Virus record (IMG/VR): IMGVR_UViG_3300047557_000239
Span: 1 to 37,885 of that record
DNA from: a virus
Direction: 5' to 3' (one strand)
DNA length: 37,885 nucleotides
In this document: positions 20,858 to 29,425 of the stretch, piece by piece
How positions within the stretch are numbered: position 1 is the stretch's first letter
Layout of the letters: the number at the start of each line of letters is the position of its first letter
The notes under the pieces: generated by a model
Seen by the model: the letters and a program-made list of their open reading frames with translations, nothing else
What the model was told of the DNA's origin: nothing
The model's database searches: none
Program-made: the position numbers and the translations under genes

Positions 20858-21523
20858 ATGGACTACGCCGAGTTGAAGATCAATATTGCTGATGTCTGTG
20901 AAAACTCTTTCACAAACGAGCAGTATGCTCTGTTTACCAAACAGGCAGAGCAGCGCATCTACAACACGGTGCAGCTTGCCAATTTGCGCAAGAACGTTAC
21001 CGGTACTCTGACGCTGGGCAACAAGTATCTTCAGTGCCCGTCTGACTTTTTGTCGGTGTACTCCTTGGCTATTGTCAAGCCCGACGGGGAGTACGTGTAC
21101 TTGCTCAACAAGGATGTGAACTTCATCCGCGAGGCGTACCCTAACCCTAGCACTACTGGCGTGCCGAAGCACTACGCCATCTTTGGGCCTCGTTCTGATG
21201 ACGTGAACGAGTTGACGTTTATCCTTGGCCCAACGCCCAATGCGGCGCTGACAGCGGAGTTGCACTATTACTACTACCCGGTGTCGATGGCTGACACGGT
21301 GCTGAACCCGACTGGTCGTACGTGGCTGGGCGATAACTTTGACTCTGTCTTGTTGAACGCAGCGTTGGTCGAAGCTATCCGCTTCATGAAGGGCGAACCT
21401 GATCTGGTTCAGTTCTACGAACGCATGTACGTGCAGTCGATTGCCTTGTTGAAGAACCTTGGTGACGGCAAGCAGCGCATGGATGCGTATAGGGACGGTC
21501 AAGTTCGGATTGAGGTCAGCTAA
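20858..21523 (+). CDS. SU10-type adaptor protein
   Basis: This 221-aa protein matches the adaptor seen in phiSU10-like phages: MDYAELKINIADVCENSFTN, FTKQAEQRIYNTVQL, LQCPSDFLSVYSLAIV, LTFILGPTPNAALTAELHYY and a C-terminal helix (LLNAALVEAIRFMKGEPDLV). It should form a ring between portal and tail. GAGG precedes the ATG. It shares one base with the next gene (TAATG). Confidence 0.75.
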   Translation: MDYAELKINIADVCENSFTNEQYALFTKQAEQRIYNTVQLANLRKNVTGTLTLGNKYLQCPSDFLSVYSLAIVKPDGEYVYLLNKDVNFIREAYPNPSTTGVPKHYAIFGPRSDDVNELTFILGPTPNAALTAELHYYYYPVSMADTVLNPTGRTWLGDNFDSVLLNAALVEAIRFMKGEPDLVQFYERMYVQSIALLKNLGDGKQRMDAYRDGQVRIEVS

Positions 21524-21942
21524 TGTCCATAGTCCAGACTCAGACCACCTCCTTCAAGAAGGAGTTGTACCAGGGCATCCATGATCTGACGACGGACGTC
21601 CTGAAGATTGCTTTGTACAACGCTAACGCCGACTTGAACGAAGACACCACCGTTTACACGTCTCAGCATGAGATCACGGGGACTGGGTATGTGGCGGGTG
21701 GCAAGACGCTGACCGGCACGTCCATCAACAGTTCTGGGTTCACGGCGTTTGTGGACTTCGACAATGTGGAGTGGAATCCCGGCGCGTTTACAGCACGGTG
21801 CGCTCTAATCTACAACTCCAGTAAAGCCAACCGTTCCATCGCCGTGTTGGACTTCGGGTCAGACAAGACCTCGACAGCCACCTTCACCATCGTTATGCCG
21901 GTCAACGACGCCAACAGTGCCTTGATCCGGTCTTCCAACTAA
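21523..21942 (+). CDS. Conserved virion protein, 139 aa
   Basis: This beta-rich protein has the pattern YQGIHDLTTDVLKIALYNAN, EITGTGYVAGGKTLTGTS, VDFDNVEWNPGAFTARCALI and LDFGSDKTSTATFTIVMP. I recall this as a common small structural protein of phages near tail genes, of no settled role. A sister protein with a similar layout follows. Its start overlaps the adaptor stop. Confidence 0.65.
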   Translation: MSIVQTQTTSFKKELYQGIHDLTTDVLKIALYNANADLNEDTTVYTSQHEITGTGYVAGGKTLTGTSINSSGFTAFVDFDNVEWNPGAFTARCALIYNSSKANRSIAVLDFGSDKTSTATFTIVMPVNDANSALIRSSN

Positions 21943-21952
21943 GGAGCATCAA

Positions 21953-22531
21953 ATGAGCATTGAAAAGGCCAAGGCCACTGACATCGTTGGCGGTGGGCTG
22001 ATCGCCAACACCGGTTCGTCCGAGGTCGCGAAGGCTGCGGGCAAGTACACCGTTGAGTGCTACGACAAGGATGGCAATCTCAAGTGGGTTGCTGAGACTC
22101 CCAACCTCGTGGTCAACGAAGGTCTTCAGTACATGGCAGGTTCTGCCCTGACATCGACTTCTCAGATCACTACTTGGTATCTGGGCCTGTACGGCGCGGC
22201 ATCTTCCAACAGCCCTGCTGCCGGGGACACGATGGCGTCGCACATCGGTTGGACTGAAGTGACCGCCTACACCGAAGCCAACCGCCCAACAGCAACCTTT
22301 GCCGCTGCCACGAACGCCAACCCTTCCGTGGTGACCAACACCGCAAGCAAGGCCGTGTTCAGCATCAACGGCACGACGGTTGTGGGCGGTGCGTTCTTGA
22401 CCTCCAACAATACCAAGGGTGGCACGACCGGCACGCTGTTCTCGGCGGCTGATTTCCAAGCCCCTGGTGACCGCTCGGTGGTTTCTGGCGACATTCTGAA
22501 TGTGACGTACACCTTCAGCCTGTCCGCTTAA
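21953..22531 (+). CDS. Conserved virion protein, 192 aa
   Basis: A beta-rich 192-aa protein with AAGKYTVECYDKDGNLKWVA, PNLVVNEGLQYMAGSAL and TTWYLGLYGA near the N-terminus, and GDILNVTYTFSLSA at the end. This is the pattern of phage proteins that carry a short particle-surface domain, related in style to the preceding gene. AAGGAGC precedes the ATG. Tail or head surface location is inferred. Confidence 0.6.
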   Translation: MSIEKAKATDIVGGGLIANTGSSEVAKAAGKYTVECYDKDGNLKWVAETPNLVVNEGLQYMAGSALTSTSQITTWYLGLYGAASSNSPAAGDTMASHIGWTEVTAYTEANRPTATFAAATNANPSVVTNTASKAVFSINGTTVVGGAFLTSNNTKGGTTGTLFSAADFQAPGDRSVVSGDILNVTYTFSLSA

Positions 22532-22541
22532 AGGATGACCC

Positions 22542-23411
22542 GTGGCCGAAGGCGGATGGGGCTCTGGTACTTGGGGTCAGGCGGGGTGGGGCGCATCGGT
22601 TTATGACCGGAGCCTCACGGAAGCCGGGACAGGTGCCGACTCCATTCTTGGCGCACAAGCCTATGACCGTGCGGTAGCAGAGACTGCATCTGGCGCTGAT
22701 CAAACCAGTGTCACGCAAGCATTTGCTGTTGCAGTCACAGAAACCTCCACGGGGGCGGATACCATTTCCGCCCTTGCGTCGCTCAACCCGGATATTGCTG
22801 AGAGTGCGGCAGGGGCAGACCAGACCTCTGCGCTCCAATCTCACGGAGTATCAATTGCGGAGACTGCTTCCGGTGCAGATAGCATTTCTGCGCTTGCTGA
22901 AGTTGGCGCGTCTGTAAGCGAAACGGCATCGGGCGCGGACCAGACTGCTTCTAATCCAGAGTACGGGGTCGCTGTAAACGAAACAGCATCTGGTCTAGAT
23001 CAAATCTTCGCGCTATTCCGGCCCGAAGCGGCTGTCAGTGAAACGGCATCCGGTGCAGATACGACAGAGGCGGCATTTGCTTTCTACAGCGATGTGGCCG
23101 AAACGGCCTCTGGTGCGGACAGTGTTAGTGCAAGCCAAAACATCCAAGGTACAGTAACTGAAACTGCCGCCGGATCGGATCAGGTCAGCACCAACCACAA
23201 TATCCAGAGCGCAGTTGCAGAAACCGCAGCGGGAGCAGAAACAGTCTCTGCCGAAGCCCAGTTCTTCTCAGCCATTCAAGAAATCGCCACGGCGGCGGAC
23301 TCAATTACGGGTCGCCGACTCTGGGAACCTGTGGATGACATCCAGACTGCCAATTGGCAGAATATCAACAACGTGCAATCGTCCGGGTGGACGACCATTC
23401 CGACGACGTAG
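22542..23411 (+). CDS. Repeat protein with twelve 20-aa units, fibre-like
   Basis: The GTG start has AAGGATG upstream. After a Trp/Gly-rich N-terminus (GGWGSGTWGQAGWGASV), residues 26-265 are twelve units of exactly 20 residues with core x-ETASGADQTS followed by about nine variable residues ending in Val or Ile. The units are not identical in DNA, so they are old. A fixed 20-residue period suggests a solenoid or beta-helix fibre shaft, with the Gly-Ala-Asp turn at the same corner of each coil. The last 25 residues (WEPVDDIQTANWQNINN) form a cap. It lies just before the tail fibre genes. Confidence 0.6.
   Translation: MAEGGWGSGTWGQAGWGASVYDRSLTEAGTGADSILGAQAYDRAVAETASGADQTSVTQAFAVAVTETSTGADTISALASLNPDIAESAAGADQTSALQSHGVSIAETASGADSISALAEVGASVSETASGADQTASNPEYGVAVNETASGLDQIFALFRPEAAVSETASGADTTEAAFAFYSDVAETASGADSVSASQNIQGTVTETAAGSDQVSTNHNIQSAVAETAAGAETVSAEAQFFSAIQEIATAADSITGRRLWEPVDDIQTANWQNINNVQSSGWTTIPTT
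22617..23336 (+). repeat. Twelve 60-bp coding repeats
   Basis: Period exactly 60 bp, each unit encoding one ETASGAD-type 20-aa repeat. The clearest core is GAAACGGCATC(T/C)GG. Units diverge in sequence but not in length. Confidence 0.75.
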
Positions 23412-23420
23412 GAGCCTTAG

Positions 23421-25649
23421 ATGCCCACCTCATATTCAACCCTTCTTGGTCTGGCGCTGCCGGTTACTGGAGAACTCTCCGGTACTTGGGGTGATGAAGT
23501 AAACAACTACATCACGCAATACCTCGACTCCGCAGTTGCTGGCACGCAGACCATCAGCGGAAGCCAAACGGCGGTAACCCTGAGCAGGACGACCAACGCG
23601 GCTCTGGCTCAAGCGGGTACGGGTGCAACAGGCTCTGCGCAGTACTCCATCATCAACTGCACCGGCAACCCCGCCAGTACTTTGACCGTGACGGTGCCGA
23701 GTACGAGCAAGGTCTATCTGGTGCTGAACAACACCTCGACCAATCAGTCGGTTGTTGTGAAGCCTTCCGCCGCTGCGGGGGTGACGGTATCTGCGGCTCG
23801 CGCTGCACTGATCGCCTGGAACGGCACTGACTTTGAGTTGGTGGGTACTGATGATGCTTCCCGACTAAACGGCGTCTTGGCCGCAGTCAACGGCGGTACT
23901 GGCCAGTCTTCCTACACCACGGGTGACACGCTCTTTGCGTCTTCTTCGACTGCGTTGTCTAAACTGGCTATCGGCGCTTCGGGTCGGTACTTGTCCAGCA
24001 CCGGCACAGCCCCGCAGTGGTCTGCGCCTGCCGCGCTTACCAAAGTTGACGATACCAACGTCACGCTGACTCTGGGCGGCAGTCCTACCACGGCGCTGCT
24101 GAACGCCGCATCTATTACGGCAGGATGGACGGGCCAACTTTCAGTTTCTCGTGGCGGTACGGGCGCATCAACGCTGACGGGTTACGTGTACGGTAACGGC
24201 ACGGGCGCGTTTACGGCTTCGACCTCCATTCCCAACTCGGCAACGACGGCCACGAGCGCGAACACGGCAAACACCATCGTTGCGCGTGATGCATCGGGCA
24301 ACTTTAGCGCGGGCACCATCACGGCCACGCTAAGCGGCAACGCCACGAACGTAACGGGCACTGTAGCCATTGCCAACGGCGGTACCGGAACAACGACGCA
24401 ACAAGCTGCGATAAACGCATTGGCCGGTGCAGTTACATCTGGCCAATATCTGCGTGGTAACGGTACTAACGTGGTCATGTCTGCCATCCAGGCGGCAGAT
24501 ATTCCGACGCTGAATCAAAACACCACGGGTACGGCATCGAACGTCACTGGAACTGTAGCAGTTGCCAACGGCGGAACGGGCGCTACCACCGCCCCCAACG
24601 CTCGCACCAATCTTGGCGCGACAACTGTTGGCGGCAATCTGTTCACGCTGACCAACCCAAGCGCAGTTACGTTCCCCCGCTTTAATGCCGACAACACCGT
24701 CAGCGCACTTGATGCTGCCACCTTCCGCACGGCTATCGGCGCGGGAACCGGGGATGTCACCGCAGCAGGCAACAACGCTTTCACAGGCGCAAACACTTTC
24801 TACAACGCCACTGGGCAGACGTTTGGCACGGCCACCTCGACGCAAGACGGCATCATCCTGGCGGGCCGTGCGGGTGGCACTTCAAGTTATCGGGTAACAC
24901 TGGTCCCTGGTGCTTTGGGCGCGTCGCGCACGCTTACTCTGCCTAATATAAGTGGAACTGTAGCGGTATCAAATGCCTCGCAGACATTTACTTCGGCGCA
25001 GGCATTTGCAGGAAATGTTTACTTCACTAATGGTAGCGTAGTAAATAATGTCCCGGTTTCTGACTCAATTCTGATTGCAGGCCCGAGCACAGGGAGTTCT
25101 GGTCATACCGTTTCTTTGACGACAGGCGCGCTTAGTTCAAGCACCACTCTTACGCTGCCTAACGTAACAAGCACGTTAGCGGTGCTTGGCGCGGCTCAAA
25201 CCTTTACCGCAACGCAGACCTTCAGCGGCTCGACTAGCACCCTTGGCGCAGTTCTGACTGATACGGCAGAAACCACAACGGTCAGCGCCACGGCAGCAAC
25301 GGGCACGATTGCTTACGATGTTACTACCCAGTCTGTCCTGTATTACACCTCCAACGCTTCTGCGAACTGGACGGTGAACTTCCGGGGGTCAAGCGGCACC
25401 AGTCTGAACACGCTGCTGTCCACGGGTCAGTCGGTGACGGTGGCTTTCTTGGTCACCCAAGGATCAACCGCGTACTACAACAATTCCATTCAGATTGACG
25501 GCACGACCTCGGGCGTAACGGTTCGGTGGCTTGGCGGCGCTCCGACTGCGGGTAACGCAAGCGGCATCGACAGTTATCGTTATCTGATCATCAAGACCGG
25601 AAGTGCAACATATACCGTGTTGGCCTCTGTCACTCAATTCAAGGCGTAA
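23421..25649 (+). CDS. Tail fibre protein, 742 aa
   Basis: Long beta-rich, Thr/Ser/Ala/Gly-rich protein. The N-terminal TSYSTLLGLALPVTGELSGT probably docks to the tail. Four NGGTG-type modules follow (AAVNGGTGQSSY, SVSRGGTGAS, AIANGGTGTTT, AVANGGTGATT), a common fibre shaft element. Two LPN...ASQTFTSAQAF-like modules follow (LPNISGTVAV and LPNVTSTLAV). The end (SVLYYTSNASANWTVNFRG, then YRYLIIKTGSATYTVLASV) resembles phage fibre tip domains. It probably trimerises and contacts the host surface. It starts 9 bases after the previous stop. Confidence 0.8.
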   Translation: MPTSYSTLLGLALPVTGELSGTWGDEVNNYITQYLDSAVAGTQTISGSQTAVTLSRTTNAALAQAGTGATGSAQYSIINCTGNPASTLTVTVPSTSKVYLVLNNTSTNQSVVVKPSAAAGVTVSAARAALIAWNGTDFELVGTDDASRLNGVLAAVNGGTGQSSYTTGDTLFASSSTALSKLAIGASGRYLSSTGTAPQWSAPAALTKVDDTNVTLTLGGSPTTALLNAASITAGWTGQLSVSRGGTGASTLTGYVYGNGTGAFTASTSIPNSATTATSANTANTIVARDASGNFSAGTITATLSGNATNVTGTVAIANGGTGTTTQQAAINALAGAVTSGQYLRGNGTNVVMSAIQAADIPTLNQNTTGTASNVTGTVAVANGGTGATTAPNARTNLGATTVGGNLFTLTNPSAVTFPRFNADNTVSALDAATFRTAIGAGTGDVTAAGNNAFTGANTFYNATGQTFGTATSTQDGIILAGRAGGTSSYRVTLVPGALGASRTLTLPNISGTVAVSNASQTFTSAQAFAGNVYFTNGSVVNNVPVSDSILIAGPSTGSSGHTVSLTTGALSSSTTLTLPNVTSTLAVLGAAQTFTATQTFSGSTSTLGAVLTDTAETTTVSATAATGTIAYDVTTQSVLYYTSNASANWTVNFRGSSGTSLNTLLSTGQSVTVAFLVTQGSTAYYNNSIQIDGTTSGVTVRWLGGAPTAGNASGIDSYRYLIIKTGSATYTVLASVTQFKA

Positions 25650-25652
25650 GTC

Positions 25653-27602
25653 ATGCCACTACAAGAAACATCAGGCACCGCAAGTTATGACGCCTTTGGG
25701 GGCGGCCCTGCGGTTGTCCCCAACTACATCGAGGACGTGTTCTCGACATGGCTCTATACCGGCAACGGCGCTACTCAGACCATCACCAACGGGATTGATC
25801 TGTCTATTAAAGGCGGATTGGTTTGGATTAAATCTCGCACAACAACGGACAGTAACTCTTGGGCAGATACGGCTCGCGGCGTTGGTCAACTGCTGTATTC
25901 TGATTCAACGCTTGGTCAGCAAAATGAAAGTCAGTCTGTTACTGCGTTTAATACGTCGGGCTTTTCTCTCGGCGGCACGGTTCAAACAAACCGATCTAAC
26001 GCTTCATTTGCCTCATGGACATTCCGCAAGCAGCCGAAGTTCTTTGATGTGGTGACGGGAACAGGCCCGGGAACTTTTAATCACAATCTTGGCTCAGTGC
26101 CCGGATGCATTATTTTTAAAGTCACCAACGCTGTTGATAATTGGTCTGTCGCGCATCGTTCGCTAACCGGAGGTATTAACGGCGGATATTTGCTGCGTCT
26201 AAATACTACAGCGGCACAGCAAAATTTACTTAGTGATTTTGCCGCTACGTCCACGACGATCAACACGACAGCATTTGCTTCAGCAAGCAATACTTGGGTC
26301 GCCTACCTTTTCGCCCACGATGCAGGAGGTTTTGGCCTGACGGGTACGGACAATGTGATTTCGTGTGGGTCTTATACGGGGAATGGTTCTTCAACCGGCC
26401 CAACAATAACGCTCAATTACGAACCTCAGTTTGTTCTGATCAAAAGTTCATCTGTTGCCGGAACAAATTGGAACATTATTGACAATATGCGCGGATTTGA
26501 TGTGGGCGGCAGTAACGATGCTGTTTTGCGTCCAAATTTGGCAGATGCCGAAGCAACAGGCACGCTGATAAGTCCAACAGCAACTGGATTTGAAATAAAT
26601 ACTGCGGGGAATAATTTTAATCAATCAGGTCAAACTTACATCTACATCGCCATTCGTCGCGGCCCGATGAAGACTCCGACGACGGGGACGAGTGTGTTTA
26701 GTCCAATTACGTCAAGCGCGGCGACTGGAACCAAACTCACCACCAATTTCCCGGTGGATATGCAGATCAACCGATTCTACACAGGCATCATGGGGGCTAT
26801 AGCCGTTGATCGTCTGCGTGGTGTGAGCACAAATACCACGGAATACGGGTCGTATCTACGCACCACATCAACTGATGCAGAATCTTCGTCAACCGGCACA
26901 GAATCAAGATTTTTTGATAACACCGGTTTTCAAATGCCGTCAGGTGCTAGCGGCTCTAATTATATATTTTGGAACTTTGGTCGCGCCCCCGGTTTCTTTG
27001 ATGTGGTTTGCTATACAGGGACGGGCGCCAACCGCACCGTGAATCATAATTTGGGCGTTGTGCCTGAGTTGATGATTATTAAAAACAGAACAAGCAATGG
27101 CTATGATTGGGCCATATATTCTGCAACCCTTGGCAATACTAAAATCCTTAGACTAAACCTACCTGATGCAGAAGCAACAAACGCTCTTTATTGGAATAAT
27201 ACAACGCCAACATCGTCTGTTTTTTCGCTCGGTATAAATGTCAACGTAAATCAATCAGCCGATAATTACGTTGCCTACCTTTTCGCATCCTGCCCCGGGG
27301 TAAGCAAGGTCGGCTCGTACACTGGCACGGGCGCGTTGCAGACCATCAATTGCGGGTTCACGGGCGGCGCAAGGTTTGTGCTTATTAAGCGTACAAACAC
27401 CACCGGTGACTGGTGGTTATACGACAGTGCGCGAGGCATCAGCAGCGGAAACGATCCTTATTTGTGGTTGAACTTGGCTGACAGTCAGGACTCAAGCACA
27501 AACTACATTGATACCGACCCCACCGGGTTTAAGGTGACCGCAGCAGCGCCCGCAGGGTTAAATGCTAACGGCAGCAACTACATCTTCCTGGCCATCGCAT
27601 AA
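25653..27602 (+). CDS. Tail protein with five related modules, likely receptor-binding
   Basis: This 649-aa protein contains five variants of one beta module: YTGNGATQTITNG with GGLVWIKSRT; FFDVVTGTGPGTFNHNLGSV with CIIFK; SYTGNGSSTGPTITL with FVLIK; FFDVVCYTGTGANRTVNHNL with MIIK; SYTGTGALQTINC with FVLIKRT. Each is followed by a W or Y-rich segment and an LNLADA-like strand. Repeats of this sort occur in phage tail and fibre proteins. The DNA looks more A/T-rich than neighbouring genes, which may mean later acquisition or different selection. It lies between the fibre and its assembly chaperone, so host binding is a fair inference. Confidence 0.65.
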   Translation: MPLQETSGTASYDAFGGGPAVVPNYIEDVFSTWLYTGNGATQTITNGIDLSIKGGLVWIKSRTTTDSNSWADTARGVGQLLYSDSTLGQQNESQSVTAFNTSGFSLGGTVQTNRSNASFASWTFRKQPKFFDVVTGTGPGTFNHNLGSVPGCIIFKVTNAVDNWSVAHRSLTGGINGGYLLRLNTTAAQQNLLSDFAATSTTINTTAFASASNTWVAYLFAHDAGGFGLTGTDNVISCGSYTGNGSSTGPTITLNYEPQFVLIKSSSVAGTNWNIIDNMRGFDVGGSNDAVLRPNLADAEATGTLISPTATGFEINTAGNNFNQSGQTYIYIAIRRGPMKTPTTGTSVFSPITSSAATGTKLTTNFPVDMQINRFYTGIMGAIAVDRLRGVSTNTTEYGSYLRTTSTDAESSSTGTESRFFDNTGFQMPSGASGSNYIFWNFGRAPGFFDVVCYTGTGANRTVNHNLGVVPELMIIKNRTSNGYDWAIYSATLGNTKILRLNLPDAEATNALYWNNTTPTSSVFSLGINVNVNQSADNYVAYLFASCPGVSKVGSYTGTGALQTINCGFTGGARFVLIKRTNTTGDWWLYDSARGISSGNDPYLWLNLADSQDSSTNYIDTDPTGFKVTAAAPAGLNANGSNYIFLAIA

Positions 27603-27611
27603 GGAGCAATC

Positions 27612-28103
27612 ATGGAAATCAGACTCAGGGCCACAGGCCAAGTGATGTTGGAGGATGAACTCCGGCGTTGGGCTAAGGACAACGGTGGCCCGTCATGGGA
27701 TCGCACCACAGACGAAGTGCTTGAGGCTTTGGGTGCAGATGTGGTGTTTGAAGGCCCACAGGCTATGGGTGGCACGGTCTACCAGTATTCGATGCGTCAA
27801 GGCGTGGAACAGGCAGAAGATGGCAAGTGGTACACCAAGTACGTTCTTGGCCCGATCTTCACGGACACCGCCGAAGCCACTGCTGCCGAGCAAGAAGCTG
27901 CGTACAAAGCTCAGAAGGACGTAGAGCAAGCCAAGAGCATTCGTGAGCAGCGCAATCAAAAGCTCAAAGAAACCGATTGGACTCAGGTGGCTGACGCGCC
28001 GGTGGACAAGGCGGCTTGGGCGACCTATCGTCAGGAACTACGGGACATCACAACTCAAGCCGGGTTCCCGTGGGGCATCAACTGGCCTGATCAGCCTGCC
28101 TAA
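27612..28103 (+). CDS. Tail fibre assembly chaperone-like protein
   Basis: The C-terminal part of this 163-aa protein, RNQKLKETDWTQVADAPVDK then AAWATYRQELRDIT and GFPWGINWP, is characteristic of the phage tail assembly chaperone family (PF16778-like). The N-terminal part (EIRLRATGQVMLEDELRRWA) is specific to this type. Such chaperones help fibre tips fold and are often encoded after the fibre gene, as here. TAAGGAG precedes the ATG. Confidence 0.75.
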   Translation: MEIRLRATGQVMLEDELRRWAKDNGGPSWDRTTDEVLEALGADVVFEGPQAMGGTVYQYSMRQGVEQAEDGKWYTKYVLGPIFTDTAEATAAEQEAAYKAQKDVEQAKSIREQRNQKLKETDWTQVADAPVDKAAWATYRQELRDITTQAGFPWGINWPDQPA

Positions 28104-28105
28104 TC

Positions 28106-28471
28106 ATGGAAGAAACCAAACCCGCCGAGACGGCCAAGGAAGTTGCCGGTAAGTCCATCGGCAGGTTTGGCCTCTTCTACATCACCCTGATCGTGCTGAT
28201 TGGGGTGGGTTCCTCTTACTTCCTGTCTGACTCAGCCATCACGGCGGTAATGACGATGATTGGTGGTGCCCTGGTCGCGCTCATCAACATGATGAACGGG
28301 ATTGCCGGTACTGCTGAGAAGCAGGAAAAGCCTGAGTTCAAAGTTATCCAGACGCTGATCGACAAGTTGGATCGCCTAGACAAGCCTGAGCAGCCCATGC
28401 GTGTGACAGTGCAAGGGGATCGTGTCACGGTCAGCAAGGGCGACGATGTGGTCACAGCCACGAGGGAGTAA
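28106..28471 (+). CDS. Putative holin, 121 aa, two membrane helices
   Basis: Two membrane segments lie at about 22-40 (LFYITLIVLIGVGSSYFL) and 44-68 (AVMTMIGGALVALINMMNGI), with a charged helical C-terminus (KVIQTLIDKLDRLDKPEQ). It heads a short run of genes ending with the lysozyme, so holin is the likely role: pores that release the lysozyme at a set time. The ribosome site is weak, which suits a timed lysis gene. Antiholin is the main alternative. Confidence 0.6.
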   Translation: MEETKPAETAKEVAGKSIGRFGLFYITLIVLIGVGSSYFLSDSAITAVMTMIGGALVALINMMNGIAGTAEKQEKPEFKVIQTLIDKLDRLDKPEQPMRVTVQGDRVTVSKGDDVVTATRE

Positions 28472-28473
28472 AC

Positions 28474-28956
28474 ATGTTTGAGATTCTTGGTGGTGGGCTA
28501 CTGGGTAGCATCTTTGGCGGTCTGTTCCGGCTTGCCCCGGAAGTCCTGAAGTTCATGGACAAGGGCAACGAACGCAAGCATGAACTGGCGATGTTCACGC
28601 TCCAGACCGATCTGGAAAAGATGCGCGGTCAGTTCAAGATGGAAGAGAAGTACGTTGACTACAGCGTCAACCAACTCGACGCCATCAAGGAAGCATTTAA
28701 GGAGCAGGCCGAGACTGCCAAAGAAGCCGGGTGGTTCGTGGCGGCAATCTCTGCCCTAGTGCGGCCCGGTATCACCTGGGCGCTGTTCTTCATGTACGCC
28801 GCCGTCAAGGCTGCTGCCATCGTCATGGCGTTCCAGTCTGGCGGACACTGGACTGAGGTGATCACCCGCGTCTGGGATGCTGATGACTTCGCCATGCTCA
28901 ACATGTGCTTGACGTTCTGGTTCGTGGGTAGAAGCATTGAGAAGTACCAGAAGTGA
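28474..28956 (+). CDS. Putative 3TM-type holin, 160 aa
   Basis: The pattern matches holins of the GTA-type three-helix family (PF11351), as I recall it: a hydrophobic Gly-rich N-terminus (MFEILGGGLLGSIFGGLFRL), a charged helical middle (LQTDLEKMRGQFKMEEKY), then WFVAAISALVRPGITWALFF and MYAAVKAAAIVMAF, and a final segment LNMCLTFWFVGRSIEKYQK. AGGGAG precedes the ATG. The stop overlaps the lysozyme start as GTGA. With the preceding gene it makes a two-component holin set likely. Confidence 0.65.
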   Translation: MFEILGGGLLGSIFGGLFRLAPEVLKFMDKGNERKHELAMFTLQTDLEKMRGQFKMEEKYVDYSVNQLDAIKEAFKEQAETAKEAGWFVAAISALVRPGITWALFFMYAAVKAAAIVMAFQSGGHWTEVITRVWDADDFAMLNMCLTFWFVGRSIEKYQK

Positions 28957-29423
28957 CCACGGAAGCCATCCGCATTGCACGGGATGTCCTGTGCAAGCCC
29001 TTTGAGGGGTACGCTCGGCGCTTGCCAAACGGTGACTGCGCGGCTTACCCCGATCCTGGCACGGGCGGGCATCCTTGGACTATCGGGTGGGGTAGTACCG
29101 GCCCAGAGGTCACGCCGAGCACGGTATGGACTGAGGCTCAAGCCCAGGAATCCTTGGACAAGCACCTGCTGCACTTCTGTGCCGGGGTTCTGCGCCTATC
29201 CCCAATACTGCTTAAACAACCCGCTCGACGCCTTGCCGCGATAACCTCTTTCGCGTATAACTGCGGACTAGGAAACTACCGCATCTCCACGTTGAAAAAA
29301 CGGGTTGATGCCCAGGATTGGGCGGGTGCGTGCGAGGAAATCGTCAAGTGGAACAAAGCCGCAGGCCGTGTGATGCGGGGGTTAACCCGTAGGCGCGAAG
29401 CAGAAGCGGCACTCCTGAGATAA
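28953..29423 (+). CDS. Endolysin, GH24 lysozyme
   Basis: This 156-aa protein is a T4/P22-type lysozyme (GH24). Glu18 in PFEGYARRL is the catalytic acid. AYPDPGTGGHPWTIGWGST (31-49) supplies Asp34 and Thr43 of the E-D-T set. FAYNCGLGNYRISTL and RVMRGLTRRREAEAAL are standard C-terminal elements. It has no signal peptide or signal-anchor, so it must leave through a holin pore. It cuts the MurNAc-GlcNAc bond of peptidoglycan. The GTG start is coupled to the holin-like gene. Length is normal. Confidence 0.9.
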   Translation: MTTEAIRIARDVLCKPFEGYARRLPNGDCAAYPDPGTGGHPWTIGWGSTGPEVTPSTVWTEAQAQESLDKHLLHFCAGVLRLSPILLKQPARRLAAITSFAYNCGLGNYRISTLKKRVDAQDWAGACEEIVKWNKAAGRVMRGLTRRREAEAALLR

Positions 29424-29425
29424 CC

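Noticed and set aside
22617-23336. 60-bp periodic pattern resembling a CRISPR array
   Set aside because: Period and cores fit a 20-aa protein repeat; no constant repeat with unique spacers and no cas genes.
23421-27602. Diversity-generating retroelement target in the fibre genes
   Set aside because: No reverse transcriptase or template repeat seen in the window.
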